A model generated the notes under the pieces. The model saw nothing but the letters and a program-made list of their open reading frames with translations, did no database searches and was not told where the DNA came from. Shown piece by piece: positions 26,668 to 34,533 of a stretch of 64,000 nt of DNA. How positions within the stretch are numbered: the first letter of the stretch is position 1; the number at the start of each line of letters is the position of its first letter. The position numbers and the translations under genes are program-made. This stretch comes from Kaistella flava (ex Peng et al. 2021) (GTDB taxonomy: Bacteria; Bacteroidota; Bacteroidia; Flavobacteriales; Weeksellaceae): positions 3,100,001 to 3,164,000 of the forward strand of contig NZ_CP040442.1 of assembly GCF_015191005.1 (NCBI RefSeq), given 5' to 3'.

Positions 26668-27015
26668 ATGCACTTTTCGAAATTTTATTATATTATTCTG
26701 TTTGTTTTATTTTCGTGTAAGAAAGAGATTTCACTAAAGAGATTCACAAACTATAATCAAGTTGAAAACTATCTTTCGACCAATAGTTTTAAAGTCGATG
26801 AAACCACCGACACAGGAAACAGTAGTTTTATTACTTCCGCACACTTTCAAAGTGAAGATGGTGAAAAAGGTTTTCTAACTTTAGGAATGAAAAGAAAGGA
26901 ATATCATTTTAGTAATGTACCAATAGAAGTATGGGAACGTTTTAAGAATGCAAATAGTAAAGGGAAATTTTACCACCGTAACATCAAGGGAAAGTATAGT
27001 ATCAAATTGAAGTAG
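26668..27015 (+). CDS. Putative lipoprotein with KTSC-like domain
   Basis: A 115-residue protein. The N-terminus MHFSKFYYIILFVLFSCKKE has a lipobox-like FSC. The C-terminal 40 residues, FSNVPIEVWERFKNANSKG followed by KFYHRNIKGKY, have the pattern of the KTSC domain (aromatic, NVP, long helix, A.SKG, IKGKY). KTSC proteins have no settled function and are frequent in phages and small bacterial genes. It is the last recognisable cargo gene before a 458-base non-coding stretch. Confidence 0.6.
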   Translation: MHFSKFYYIILFVLFSCKKEISLKRFTNYNQVENYLSTNSFKVDETTDTGNSSFITSAHFQSEDGEKGFLTLGMKRKEYHFSNVPIEVWERFKNANSKGKFYHRNIKGKYSIKLK

Positions 27016-27473
27016 AAATATGACATACTGCAACCTAAAAACTTGAAACGTTTTCGAGAATTTCCGATGAAATGCGTGATGGGGGTGGTATTGAAATAGT
27101 ATGAGAATATTAGTTTTTTAATTTAACACATACGCATATATCTAACATCTGAGAAGGTAACTGAGATTATTTTCAATTGAATAACTAAATACATTAACAC
27201 TATTGTACAATTATGGCTAATTGTATTAGGTTTAAATGCAATTACTATTCACTAACTATCAAAGAAATATAAAACTAATCATTCAATGCATGGTAATATC
27301 ATGTTATTGTCTACTTGGTGAATACCTTTGAACTGATTGAGGTGACTAGAACGCCTTTACAAATTATTTGAAATGAATATAAATTTTTAAAATTATTCTT
27401 CATCTTGAACTTAATCGTTTATGTGTAAATCTCTTTTTATAGAGATATTGAAATGTTAAATCTGAACTTTTCG
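27016..27473. other. Non-coding stretch before the IS
   Basis: No frame longer than a few dozen codons is plausible in this AT-rich 458 bases. ATCTCT/AGAGAT around TTTTAT forms a short hairpin near 27430. The last 8 bases (27466-27473, ACTTTTCG) are the target duplication of the IS. Confidence 0.5.
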
Positions 27474-27496
27474 GGATCAGTATCAAAAGTTGGGGA

Positions 27497-28439
27497 CTAA
27501 GCAAAAAGTTTAGATAATCTGAACAAGAAAAATGTTTTGTCTTTTACACCTCGAAGTTGTAATCTGAAGTTTTTTATTTTCGCATTAAAAGATTCTGCAG
27601 AAGCATTTGTGCTTCTCTGATCAAAATAATTGAGAATATCATTGTAATGATTCATAATGGTTTTCATGAGTACTGAAAATGATTTAAAGCCCGATTCTTC
27701 TACCTTTTTGAACCAATGTGCTAATTTGAGCATTGCGACGGACTTTTGAATATTTTGATTGTAAATTTTTCTCAGCCCATCAGATAAATGATAGGCTTTT
27801 TCTAAGTCGGGATAGTGCGAGAATAATATGTCCGCTCTTTGGTTTTGGCTTGGTGTCCACTTTTCTTTGGTTTTGTAGAGTAAATATCGGCTCCTTGCCA
27901 AGAGTTGCTTTCTGGTATCACCATTTTCAAAAACTTCAATTTCCGGCTTCTTCTTTCTCTTTTGCCTCGGTTAGTAAAGTGTTTTCCAAATCAATGGCTT
28001 CCCATCGATGTTGTATTCTGAGGTTCTGCAATGCTTCTGTGGCGAGCTTTTGAACATGAAAGCGGTCAATAACCTGCACGGCATTGGGGAAACATCTTTT
28101 AGCAATGAGTTTCATTGAACCTGCCATATCGAGTGTGATCTCTTTAACTTTCTGTCGGAGTTTTCTACTGATTTTCAGAATTTGTTCAATGACTTTATCA
28201 CTCTGAGTTCCTTTAATAATGGCTACGATACTTCCTTTTCTGCCCTTTGCTTTTTTGGAGGTAAGAACAGTGTACAATTCCCCGTCAGAAAGAGCGACTT
28301 CGTCTAAAGAAAGCTGGTCAGAGAGGTTTTCAGAATATAAGATCCAGTCTGCAGCATGTTCTTTCTGATCCCAATCTTTAAAGTCGCTAATGCTTTTTTT
28401 ATATTGTCGTTGAAATTTTCTTCCATTCACGCCATACAT
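27497..28439 (-). pseudogene. ISAon1 family transposase, frameshifted
   Basis: Two adjacent minus-strand frames are halves of one transposase. The first (28439 to 27936) has SLDEVALSDGELYTVL and ITLDMAGSMK...QVIDRFHVQKLA, the two Asp regions of the DDE domain. The second (to 27497) has NASAESFNAKIKNFRLQLRG with the catalytic Glu. The frames part in the purine-rich GAGAAAGAAGAAG stretch near 27950; a one-base change would join them as ...EIEVFENGDTRKQLLARS. The Glu is thus separated from the Asp residues, so this copy is probably inactive unless frameshifting occurs. Confidence 0.85.
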
Positions 28440-28467
28440 TTCTGCGATGGTTTTACAAGGAAGTGCT

Positions 28468-28821
28468 TTAGTATCGGCTGATTTTTTTTAAGAACTCTGC
28501 AAAATCCTGTGTCATGCGAGTTCCTTTAGCGATGAGATTCCAATCTCTTTGAATAATGTCTCCCGATTTCACATCTGTCCATCTTCGGCGTTTGATATGG
28601 AGTTTTACAGACTTTCCACGCAGCGGAAAATCATCTACCGTTATTTCGGGCAGAAAACCCTTTGATTGCAAAGTAAGGGACGTAAATTCTTTGGGAATCG
28701 TATTTTTTTCTTCAAAATAAAGATGCACAACTTTATTTATTTCTTCAAATTTCACAATTTCAAAATGATCAATTAAAAATTCAGGTAGTAAAAATTTGAG
28801 AACTTCTGTTTCGTTTAGCAT
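28468..28821 (-). CDS. ISAon1 family transposase N-terminal region protein
   Basis: A 117-residue protein starting MLNETEVLKFLLPEFLIDHF, with the basic KLHIKRRRWTDVKSGDIIQR segment of the ISAon1 N-terminal region. It ends FLKKISRY. The last codons run through eight adenines (TTAAAAAAAATC) where a +1 shift gives an open frame straight into the transposase (KSADTKALPCKTIAEMYG), so a fusion protein by slippage is plausible. Confidence 0.85.
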   Translation of the reverse strand: MLNETEVLKFLLPEFLIDHFEIVKFEEINKVVHLYFEEKNTIPKEFTSLTLQSKGFLPEITVDDFPLRGKSVKLHIKRRRWTDVKSGDIIQRDWNLIAKGTRMTQDFAEFLKKISRY

Positions 28822-28878
28822 CTAACAAAATTATCAAATTTATTCTTTCTCCCCAAGTTTTGAGATTGATCCACTTTT

Positions 28879-28895
28879 CGGTACAATATCGGTAC
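28879..28895. other. Candidate integrase arm-type site, right end
   Basis: TCGGTACAATATCGGTAC-type pair (with the C at 28879), one mismatch from the left-end pair at 20880-20897. The match continues leftwards as AACTTTT only when the IS is removed, showing that the IS inserted in this site. Confidence 0.65.
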
Positions 28896-28903
28896 GCAAA
28901 AAA

Positions 28904-28932
28904 AATAACGCCTTGAAAATCAAAGCGTTATT
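28904..28932 (-). terminator. Element-borne terminator for tRNA-Gln
   Basis: AATAACGC pairs with GCGTTATT, with a mostly paired inner CTTGA/TCAAA; on the minus strand a run of eight T follows. It stands 10 bases beyond the tRNA 3' end and replaces the displaced terminator at 20665-20693. Confidence 0.75.
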
Positions 28933-28941
28933 GAATAAAAT

Positions 28942-28956
28942 GTAGACCCACAGGGA
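28942..28956. other. Attachment site, right (attR core, within tRNA-Gln 3' end)
   Basis: GTAGACCCACAGGGA covers the discriminator base, the 3' acceptor strand and part of the T stem of the tRNA. It is identical to 20705-20719. Confidence 0.88.
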
Positions 28957-29014
28957 CTCGAACCCCGAATGTCGGTACCAAAAACCGGTGTGTTACCAAT
29001 TACACCATGGGTCT
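28943..29014 (-). tRNA. tRNA-Gln (anticodon TTG)
   Basis: On the minus strand a 7-bp acceptor stem AGACCCA/TGGGTCT, D arm GTGT-AATTGGTA-ACAC, anticodon loop TTTTGGT with anticodon TTG, and T arm CGGGG-TTCGAGT-CCCTG fold as a cloverleaf of 72 bases. The first anticodon-stem pair is a C-A mismatch. CCA is not encoded, as is common in Bacteroidota. Its 3' end is the integration site of the element on its left. Confidence 0.92.
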
Positions 29015-29305
29015 TTCTTTATTTTGGTGGTGCAAATGTATAAGTTTTTTTATTACCAACCAACTATTTCATAAAAATTTTTTTAAAAAAATACAATTGT
29101 AATTTTAAGAGACTCTCTTTCATTGAATTAGAAATGTTGATTTTTTTAGAATTTTTTATAAAAAGTTAATCTCAGTTCTTAAAATCAAAAATATTCAACA
29201 TTGTATTCTGAATATTTTTAAAGTGAAAATTAATTCTTTGTGAGTTTTTTAATTTTAATAATATTTAAACAAACGCTAAGTGATTTTTTTCAAATATTAA
29301 TTCCG

Positions 29306-29313
29306 TATTTTTG
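29306..29313 (+). promoter_or_regulatory. Candidate -7 box of recA
   Basis: TATTTTTG fits TAnnTTTG and ends 17 bases before the recA ATG. The -33 region is a T run (about 29284-29290) rather than a clean TTTG. No LexA-type palindrome is apparent. Nothing else is visible in the 29015-29330 gap. Confidence 0.45.
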
Positions 29314-29330
29314 AAAAAATAATTTTACAA

Positions 29331-30341
29331 ATGAGTAGTATCGAAGATAAGAAAAAAGCACTGGCTTTGGTGCTTGAGAAACTAGATAAAACCTACGGGA
29401 AAGGAACCGTAATGACTTTAGGAGATGCATCTGCAGATACGTCTATTGAAGTGATTCCGTCTGGATCATTAGGATTAGATTTAGCGTTAGGAGTTGGCGG
29501 TTACCCAAGAGGAAGAGTCATTGAGATTTATGGTCCGGAATCTTCAGGTAAAACAACTTTGACTTTACATGCGATTGCAGAAGCACAAAAAGCGGGCGGA
29601 ATTGCAGCTTTTATTGATGCTGAGCATGCGTTTGATAGAGGTTACGCTAAAAAATTGGGAATTAATTTAGAAGATTTAATTATTTCACAACCGGATAACG
29701 GGGAACAAGCTTTAGAGATTGCAGATAATTTAATCCGTTCCGGAGCGGTGGATATCGTCGTGATTGACTCTGTTGCAGCCTTGACTCCGAAAGCGGAGAT
29801 TGAAGGTGAAATGGGGGATTCTAAAATGGGACTTCATGCAAGATTGATGTCTCAAGCGTTGAGAAAATTAACAGGAACGATTTCTAAAACGAAATGTACC
29901 GTAATTTTCATTAACCAGTTGAGAGAGAAAATTGGAGTGATGTTCGGAAATCCTGAAACAACTACAGGAGGAAATGCGTTGAAGTTTTATGCTTCGGTAA
30001 GGATTGATATCAGAAAAGCGAGTGCGCCGATTAAAACAGGCGATGAAGCAGTAGGAAGCCGTGTGAAAGTGAAGATAGTGAAAAATAAAGTAGCACCTCC
30101 ATTTAAAATTGCAGAATTTGATATCATGTATGGTGAAGGAGTTTCTAAAACCGGTGAAATCTTAGATGCGTCTGTTGATATGGGAATTGTGAAGAAAAGC
30201 GGTTCTTGGTTCAGCTACGGAGATACGAAATTGGGTCAAGGCCGCGATGCGGTTAGAGATATGTTGAAAGATAATCCTGAGCTTGCTGACGAACTGGAAG
30301 CTAAAATAAGAGAAGAGATCAAAAATAAAAAAGATAATTAG
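29331..30341 (+). CDS. recA: Recombinase RecA
   Basis: A 336-residue RecA: strand-exchange ATPase of homologous recombination and DNA repair. Walker A is GPESSGKTT (about 69-77), Walker B is [12 protein letters not shown], and the L2 region contains [22 protein letters not shown]. The length is slightly shorter than in Escherichia coli because of a short acidic tail ([14 protein letters not shown]). It is a single-gene unit followed by a strong terminator. Confidence 0.97.
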   Translation: MSSIEDKKKALALVLEKLDKTYGKGTVMTLGDASADTSIEVIPSGSLGLDLALGVGGYPRGRVIEIYGPESSGKTTLTLHAIAEAQKAGGIAAFIDAEHAFDRGYAKKLGINLEDLIISQPDNGEQALEIADNLIRSGAVDIVVIDSVAALTPKAEIEGEMGDSKMGLHARLMSQALRKLTGTISKTKCTVIFINQLREKIGVMFGNPETTTGGNALKFYASVRIDIRKASAPIKTGDEAVGSRVKVKIVKNKVAPPFKIAEFDIMYGEGVSKTGEILDASVDMGIVKKSGSWFSYGDTKLGQGRDAVRDMLKDNPELADELEAKIREEIKNKKDN

Positions 30342-30420
30342 TCTGGAAGATAACAGACGATAAGGTCATAGATGTCCAACTAAAAGTTAGATATTTATAA
30401 TTAATTTTTTTAAAATTAAA

Positions 30421-30446
30421 GACAGCATTTTTTGCTGTCTTTTTTT
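30421..30446 (+). terminator. Terminator of recA
   Basis: GACAGCA and TGCTGTC pair around TTTTT and are followed by seven T residues, 80 bases after the recA stop. Confidence 0.88.
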
Positions 30447-30499
30447 GTGAATAGTTGGTTTTGAAAAATAGAGGTTTCATTTGTAAACTGGTTTTATGA

Positions 30500-30815
30500 A
30501 TTATGAATAAGGACGGTCTTTAGTCCGCATTTCCCGTTGGTATTTATTGGTTTTAGCCGAAACTTATTCTGCTCTTTTAGATAAAATCTGCGTTTTTTTT
30601 GGAACCCAATTTCTTTTGAAATTATATGGCTTTTTATCAAAAAACCGCTCTCGTTGTAAAAACTTACTCGCAATAGGGATAGAAACGGAAACCCCGGAAA
30701 AAGCGTTGGGAAAGGAATGGCTTGAGGAGTTGCAGTGGATAGCCCGACCCGCGCGGTGGGAAAAGCGTTGGCGAGGGGATTGCCCTAAAAAAATTGACAA
30801 TCTGTCACTTTGTGG
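30500..30815. repeat. Composite of GC-rich dispersed intergenic repeats
   Basis: The recA-htpG gap contains GGAC-ggtctttagt-CCGC and TTTTAGCC motifs near 30511-30560. A GC-rich segment follows (CGCAATAGGGATAGAAACGG near 30670, GGATAGCCCGACCCGCGCGG near 30737, GCGAGGGGATTGCCC near 30770). Base composition differs from genes on either side. Frames on both strands cross it (30547-30834 plus, 30564-30848 minus), but their translations look like no protein family. I judge the whole gap non-coding repeat. Confidence 0.6.
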
Positions 30816-30867
30816 AGATTGGTGTTTTATTTGAGAACTCAACTGCATAATTTAAAAATCAATTAAC

Positions 30868-32784
30868 ATGACAAAAGGAAATATTAATGTATCGGTGGAA
30901 AATATTTTTCCCTTAATAAAGAAGTTTTTGTACAGCGATCACGAAATATTCTTGCGTGAACTGATTTCTAATGCGACAGATGCGACTTTGAAGTTGAAAC
31001 ATTTGACGAGCATTGGTGAAATTAAAACCGATTATGGACAGCCGAAAATTGAAGTTAAAATTGATAAGGAAGCGAAAACTTTAACCATCATTGATCAGGG
31101 AATTGGGATGACTGGCGAGGAAGTTGAAAAATATATCAACCAAGTTGCCTTTTCTGGTGCAGAAGAATTTTTGGAGAAATATAAAGATTCTGCTAAAGAT
31201 TCCGGAATTATTGGTCATTTTGGTCTTGGATTTTACTCGGCATTTATGGTGGCTGAAAAAGTAGAAATCGTTACTAAATCTTACAAAGATGAACCAGCAG
31301 TTCGTTGGATTTGTGATGGAAGTCCAGAATATACTTTAGAAGAAACTACTGACAAAACCGGTAGAGGAACGGAAATCGTTTTACATATTGCAGAAGATTC
31401 TACCGAGTTTTTGGAGGAATCTAAAATTCGTGAATTGTTATTAAAGTATAATAAATTCATGCCGGTTCCGATTAAATTTGGAACGAAAACTGAAACACTT
31501 CCTTTGGCGGAAGATGCTGCAAAAGACCTGTCTGCCGAACAGGCAGGTGCAAAAGCAGAAACGGTAGAAGTTGATAATATTATTAATAATCCAACTCCGG
31601 CGTGGACTAAAGCTCCTAGTGAACTGAGTGAGGCAGATTATAAAGAATTCTATCATGAATTGTATCCAATGCAGTTTGAGGAGCCTTTATTTAATATTCA
31701 TTTGAACGTTGATTATCCGTTTAACTTGACTGGGATTCTCTATTTCCCTAAGTTGACAAATGGTTTAAATATTGAGAAAGATAAAATTCAGTTGTACCAA
31801 AATCAGGTTTATGTAACCGATGAGGTGAAAGGAATTGTGCCGGATTTCTTAATGTTATTACGCGGTGTGATTGATTCTCCGGATATTCCGCTGAACGTTT
31901 CCCGTTCTTATTTGCAAGCTGACGGTGCGGTGAAGAAAATTTCTTCTTACATCACTAAAAAAGTAGCCGATAAAATGGTTTCTTTATTTAATGAAAACCG
32001 TGAAGACTACGAGAAAAAATGGAACGACATCAAAATCGTTATCGAATACGGGATGATCTCCGAAGACAAATTCTTTGATAAATCTGACAAGTTTGCGTTG
32101 TATCCAACAACTGATGGTAAATATTATTTATGGTCTGAATTGGAAGAGAAAGTAAAACCAATGCAAACTGACAAAGACGGAAACTTTGTAATTTTGTACG
32201 CAACAAATGCTGATGAACAGCACAGTTATATTCAATCTGCGAAAGATAAAGGATATGAAGTTCTTCTTTTAGATTCACCGATTGTTCCGCATTTAATTCA
32301 GAAATTAGAAACTTCTAAAGACAAAATTTCTTTCGCAAGAGTTGACGCAGATCACGTGAATAACTTGATTAAAAAAGAAGATACGGCGATTTCAAAATTG
32401 AACGAGGAAGAAAAAGAATCTTTGAAGAAAAATATTGAAGAAGCAGTAAATGACAAGAAGTTCTCTGTTCAAGTTGAAGACTTGGAAAGTTCAGAAGCGC
32501 CATTTATGATTACGCAACCGGAATTTATTCGCAGAATGAAAGACATGCAGGCAACCGGCGGCGGTGGCGGAATGTTTGGAATGAGTGGTTTCCCTGAGAT
32601 GTATAATTTGGTCGTAAATTCTAACAGTGAATTGGCTGCAGAAATTTTGAAAAATGAAAATGCAGAAGAGAAAAATTCTAAAATTAAATACGCTTTAGAT
32701 TTAGCTAAACTTTCTCAGAACTTGTTGAAAGGTAAAGACTTGACTGAATTTATTAACAGAAGTTATCAGCAATTGAGTAAATAG
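30868..32784 (+). CDS. htpG: Molecular chaperone HtpG (Hsp90)
   Basis: A 638-residue bacterial Hsp90. The ATP-binding N domain shows ELISNATDATLK, DQGIGMTGEEV and GHFGLGFYSAFMV; the middle domain has LNVSRSYLQAD; and the C-terminal dimerisation domain follows a glycine-rich linker (GGGGGMFGMSGFPEM, about 553-567). A charged alanine-rich insertion, EDAAKDLSAEQAGAKAETVE, about residues 212-231, links N and middle domains. It is a single-gene unit. Confidence 0.96.
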   Translation: MTKGNINVSVENIFPLIKKFLYSDHEIFLRELISNATDATLKLKHLTSIGEIKTDYGQPKIEVKIDKEAKTLTIIDQGIGMTGEEVEKYINQVAFSGAEEFLEKYKDSAKDSGIIGHFGLGFYSAFMVAEKVEIVTKSYKDEPAVRWICDGSPEYTLEETTDKTGRGTEIVLHIAEDSTEFLEESKIRELLLKYNKFMPVPIKFGTKTETLPLAEDAAKDLSAEQAGAKAETVEVDNIINNPTPAWTKAPSELSEADYKEFYHELYPMQFEEPLFNIHLNVDYPFNLTGILYFPKLTNGLNIEKDKIQLYQNQVYVTDEVKGIVPDFLMLLRGVIDSPDIPLNVSRSYLQADGAVKKISSYITKKVADKMVSLFNENREDYEKKWNDIKIVIEYGMISEDKFFDKSDKFALYPTTDGKYYLWSELEEKVKPMQTDKDGNFVILYATNADEQHSYIQSAKDKGYEVLLLDSPIVPHLIQKLETSKDKISFARVDADHVNNLIKKEDTAISKLNEEEKESLKKNIEEAVNDKKFSVQVEDLESSEAPFMITQPEFIRRMKDMQATGGGGGMFGMSGFPEMYNLVVNSNSELAAEILKNENAEEKNSKIKYALDLAKLSQNLLKGKDLTEFINRSYQQLSK

Positions 32785-32843
32785 AATAAAGATAAAAGAA
32801 CAAAGAGGGTAGACTTTAGGTTTGGATTCTTTGATTTATAATA

Positions 32844-32880
32844 AAAACCTTGTTGAGAGTTATCTTAACAAGGTTTTTTT
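32844..32880. terminator. Terminator between htpG and the ATL gene
   Basis: AAAACCTTGTT and AACAAGGTTTT form an 11-bp perfect stem with A runs and T runs on either side, so it can serve both convergent genes. Confidence 0.9.
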
Positions 32881-32894
32881 ATGTGCAGAAAATA

Positions 32895-33200
32895 TTATAA
32901 TTCCTCCAGCGGATTCCAAAACACCTTTTTAAAATTCTGAATTTTTCCGTCCTTAACTTCCACGCCTTCCGATTTTAATTTCCCTACGAAATCCCTAACA
33001 CATGTTGCAGTGATTTTTCCAGAAGCATTGCAAACACGATGAGCTGGAAAATCTTCATCATAATTGCGCAAAGCATTTCCAACATGTCGAGCGTGATTAG
33101 GATAACCAACTGCTTTTGCAATGGCGCCGTAACTAGTGACTCTTCCTTTGGGAATCATCATAATGATTTCAAAAACCTGTTTTTTGAATAGTTCATTCAT
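32895..33200 (-). CDS. MGMT-family alkyltransferase-like protein (ATL)
   Basis: A 101-residue protein of the methylguanine methyltransferase fold: IPKGRVTSYGAIAKAVGYPNHARHVGNAL is the DNA-binding wing and helix. The active-site PCHRV motif reads PAHRV, so the alkyl-accepting cysteine is missing. This defines the alkyltransferase-like subgroup that binds O6-alkylguanine and recruits nucleotide excision repair. A Cys follows in RVCN but is not at the acceptor position. Confidence 0.88.
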   Translation of the reverse strand: MNELFKKQVFEIIMMIPKGRVTSYGAIAKAVGYPNHARHVGNALRNYDEDFPAHRVCNASGKITATCVRDFVGKLKSEGVEVKDGKIQNFKKVFWNPLEEL

Positions 33201-33287
33201 AAATTAAAGTTAGGTATTTTATCGCAATGAATTTATACAGAATTATCTGTAAGATTTGTGCTAAGTTGTTTTTATCAAATTTCAAAT

Positions 33288-33446
33288 CTCTCGCAGATGA
33301 TGCAGATTGAGCAGATTTAAAATAGTTATAAAGATCTTTTTCATGTGTTCAATTGTTGAGAAGAAACAACGTTCCATTATCTTTATAATTCTGGCAGATT
33401 TAATATCCTACTAAAAATCTGCCTCATCTGCTCAATCTGCGGGAGA
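33288..33446. repeat. Inverted pair of GCAGAT-type dispersed repeats
   Basis: CTCGCAGATGATGCAGATTG at 33290 and the complementary-oriented CTGCTCAATCTGCGGGAGA at 33428 flank about 95 bases. Units of GCAGAT recur within each arm. A third copy lies at 46077-46110. The 33201-33528 gap holds no gene. Confidence 0.55.
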
Positions 33447-33451
33447 CAAAA

Positions 33452-33479
33452 AAAATCGCCCAATTTCTGAGGCGATTTT
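33452..33479 (-). terminator. Terminator of the deoxyhypusine-synthase-like gene
   Basis: On the minus strand AAAATCGCC and GGCGATTTT pair around a ten-base loop, followed by eight T residues. It stands 50 bases after the stop at 33529. Confidence 0.88.
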
Positions 33480-33528
33480 ATTTATAAGAGTTGTTAAGAT
33501 TGAAGCTCTAACAAAGCTGTTTTCTTTC

Positions 33529-34503
33529 TTAAGAATTCTCCAAGATATAAGAGAACATCAACGGTGCACAAATGGTTGCATCACTTTCAACGATAAATTT
33601 CGGTGTAGTGATGTCCAGTTTTCCCCAAGTGATTTTCTCATTCGGAACAGCTCCGGAATAAGAACCGTAAGAAGTAGTTGAATCAGAGATCTGACAGAAA
33701 TACGACCAGAACGGCGTGTCCGTCATTTCCATATCTTGGTACAACATTGGAACCACACAAATTGGGAAATCACCAGCGATTCCACCTCCAACCTGGAAGA
33801 AACCAACGCCTTTTCCACCTGAATTTTTCGGGTACCAATCTGCTAAATACATCATATATTCAATTCCAGATTTTACGGTAGAAGGTTTTAATTCTCCTTT
33901 GATACAGTAGCTCGAGAAGATATTTCCCATGGTAGAATCTTCCCAACCTGGAACAACAATCGGCAAGTTTTTCTCTGCCGCCGCAATCATCCAAGAATTC
34001 TCTCTCGGGATTTCATAATACTGCTCCAAAACTCCTGAAAGAATCATTTTGTACATATATTCATGCGGGAAAAATCGTTCCCCTTTCGCTTCGGCATCTT
34101 TCCAGATTTTTACGATATGCTCCTGCAATCTACGGAAGGCTTCCTCCTCTGGAATACACGTGTCAGTAACACGATTCAAGCCTTTTTCCATTAAATCCCA
34201 CTCTTCCTGAGGAGTTAAATCACGGTAATTTGGCACGCGTTTGTAATGAGAATGCGCAACTAAATTCATTAAATCCTCCTCCAAATTCGCACCAGTACAA
34301 GAAATAATATGCACTTTATCTTCGCGAATCATTTCAGCTAAAATTTTACCAATCTCTGCCGTAGACATTGCTCCGGCAAGGGTGATCATCATTTTTCCGC
34401 CATCTTTCAAATGGGCAACATATCCTTTCGAAGCATCTACCAAAGCTGCAGAATTAAAATGCAGATAATATTTTTCGATAAATTCCGTAATCGGTTTACT
34501 CAT
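33529..34503 (-). CDS. Deoxyhypusine synthase family protein
   Basis: A 324-residue homologue of deoxyhypusine synthase. It has ITLAGAMSTAEIGKILAEMI (NAD-binding region), HIISCTGANLEEDL, and SGAVPNEKITWGKLD, which aligns with the eukaryotic active-site loop and keeps the lysine that forms the enzyme-butylamine intermediate. Bacteria have no eIF5A, so a homospermidine-synthase-like or other spermidine-dependent reaction is more likely. It is 30 bases after an outer-membrane protein gene and ends in a strong terminator. Confidence 0.88.
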   Translation of the reverse strand: MSKPITEFIEKYYLHFNSAALVDASKGYVAHLKDGGKMMITLAGAMSTAEIGKILAEMIREDKVHIISCTGANLEEDLMNLVAHSHYKRVPNYRDLTPQEEWDLMEKGLNRVTDTCIPEEEAFRRLQEHIVKIWKDAEAKGERFFPHEYMYKMILSGVLEQYYEIPRENSWMIAAAEKNLPIVVPGWEDSTMGNIFSSYCIKGELKPSTVKSGIEYMMYLADWYPKNSGGKGVGFFQVGGGIAGDFPICVVPMLYQDMEMTDTPFWSYFCQISDSTTSYGSYSGAVPNEKITWGKLDITTPKFIVESDATICAPLMFSYILENS

Positions 34504-34533
34504 AATTTTTTGATTTTAGCAAAGGTAATAAAT

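Larger units (their letters stand above)
27474..28872 (-). mobile_element. ISAon1-like insertion sequence (ISL3-related), 1399 bp
   Basis: The ends are imperfect inverted repeats of about 23 bp with three mismatches: GGATCAGTATCAAAAGTTGG on the left and the complement of GGATCAATCTCAAAACTTGG on the right. It is flanked by a perfect 8-bp target duplication, ACTTTTCG, at 27466-27473 and 28873-28880. Inside are an N-terminal-region protein and a transposase on the minus strand. Removing the IS restores the right arm site of the host element. Confidence 0.9.
20705..28956. mobile_element. Integrative element inserted in the 3' end of tRNA-Gln
   Basis: A region of about 8.25 kb is bounded by a perfect 15-bp direct repeat, GTAGACCCACAGGGA, at 20705-20719 and 28942-28956; the right copy is the 3' end of a complete tRNA-Gln gene. 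Inside are a tyrosine integrase next to the left end, an excisionase-like HTH protein, two unknown proteins, a probable replication initiator, four small secreted or membrane proteins, and one IS. Without the 1399-bp IS and its duplicated 8 bp the element would be about 6.8 kb. No relaxase, type IV secretion, capsid, terminase or Zot-like gene is recognisable, so it looks like a plasmid-like, satellite-like or mobilised integrative element. Conserved ends suggest recent mobility. Confidence 0.88.

Noticed and set aside
24335..27015. Complete filamentous prophage (inovirus)
   Set aside because: The Rep-like protein and a 48-residue single-helix protein are suggestive, but no Zot/pI ATPase, secretin or adsorption protein is present.
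30547..30848. Overlapping frames on both strands between recA and htpG
   Set aside because: They lie in a GC-rich dispersed repeat, and neither translation resembles a protein.
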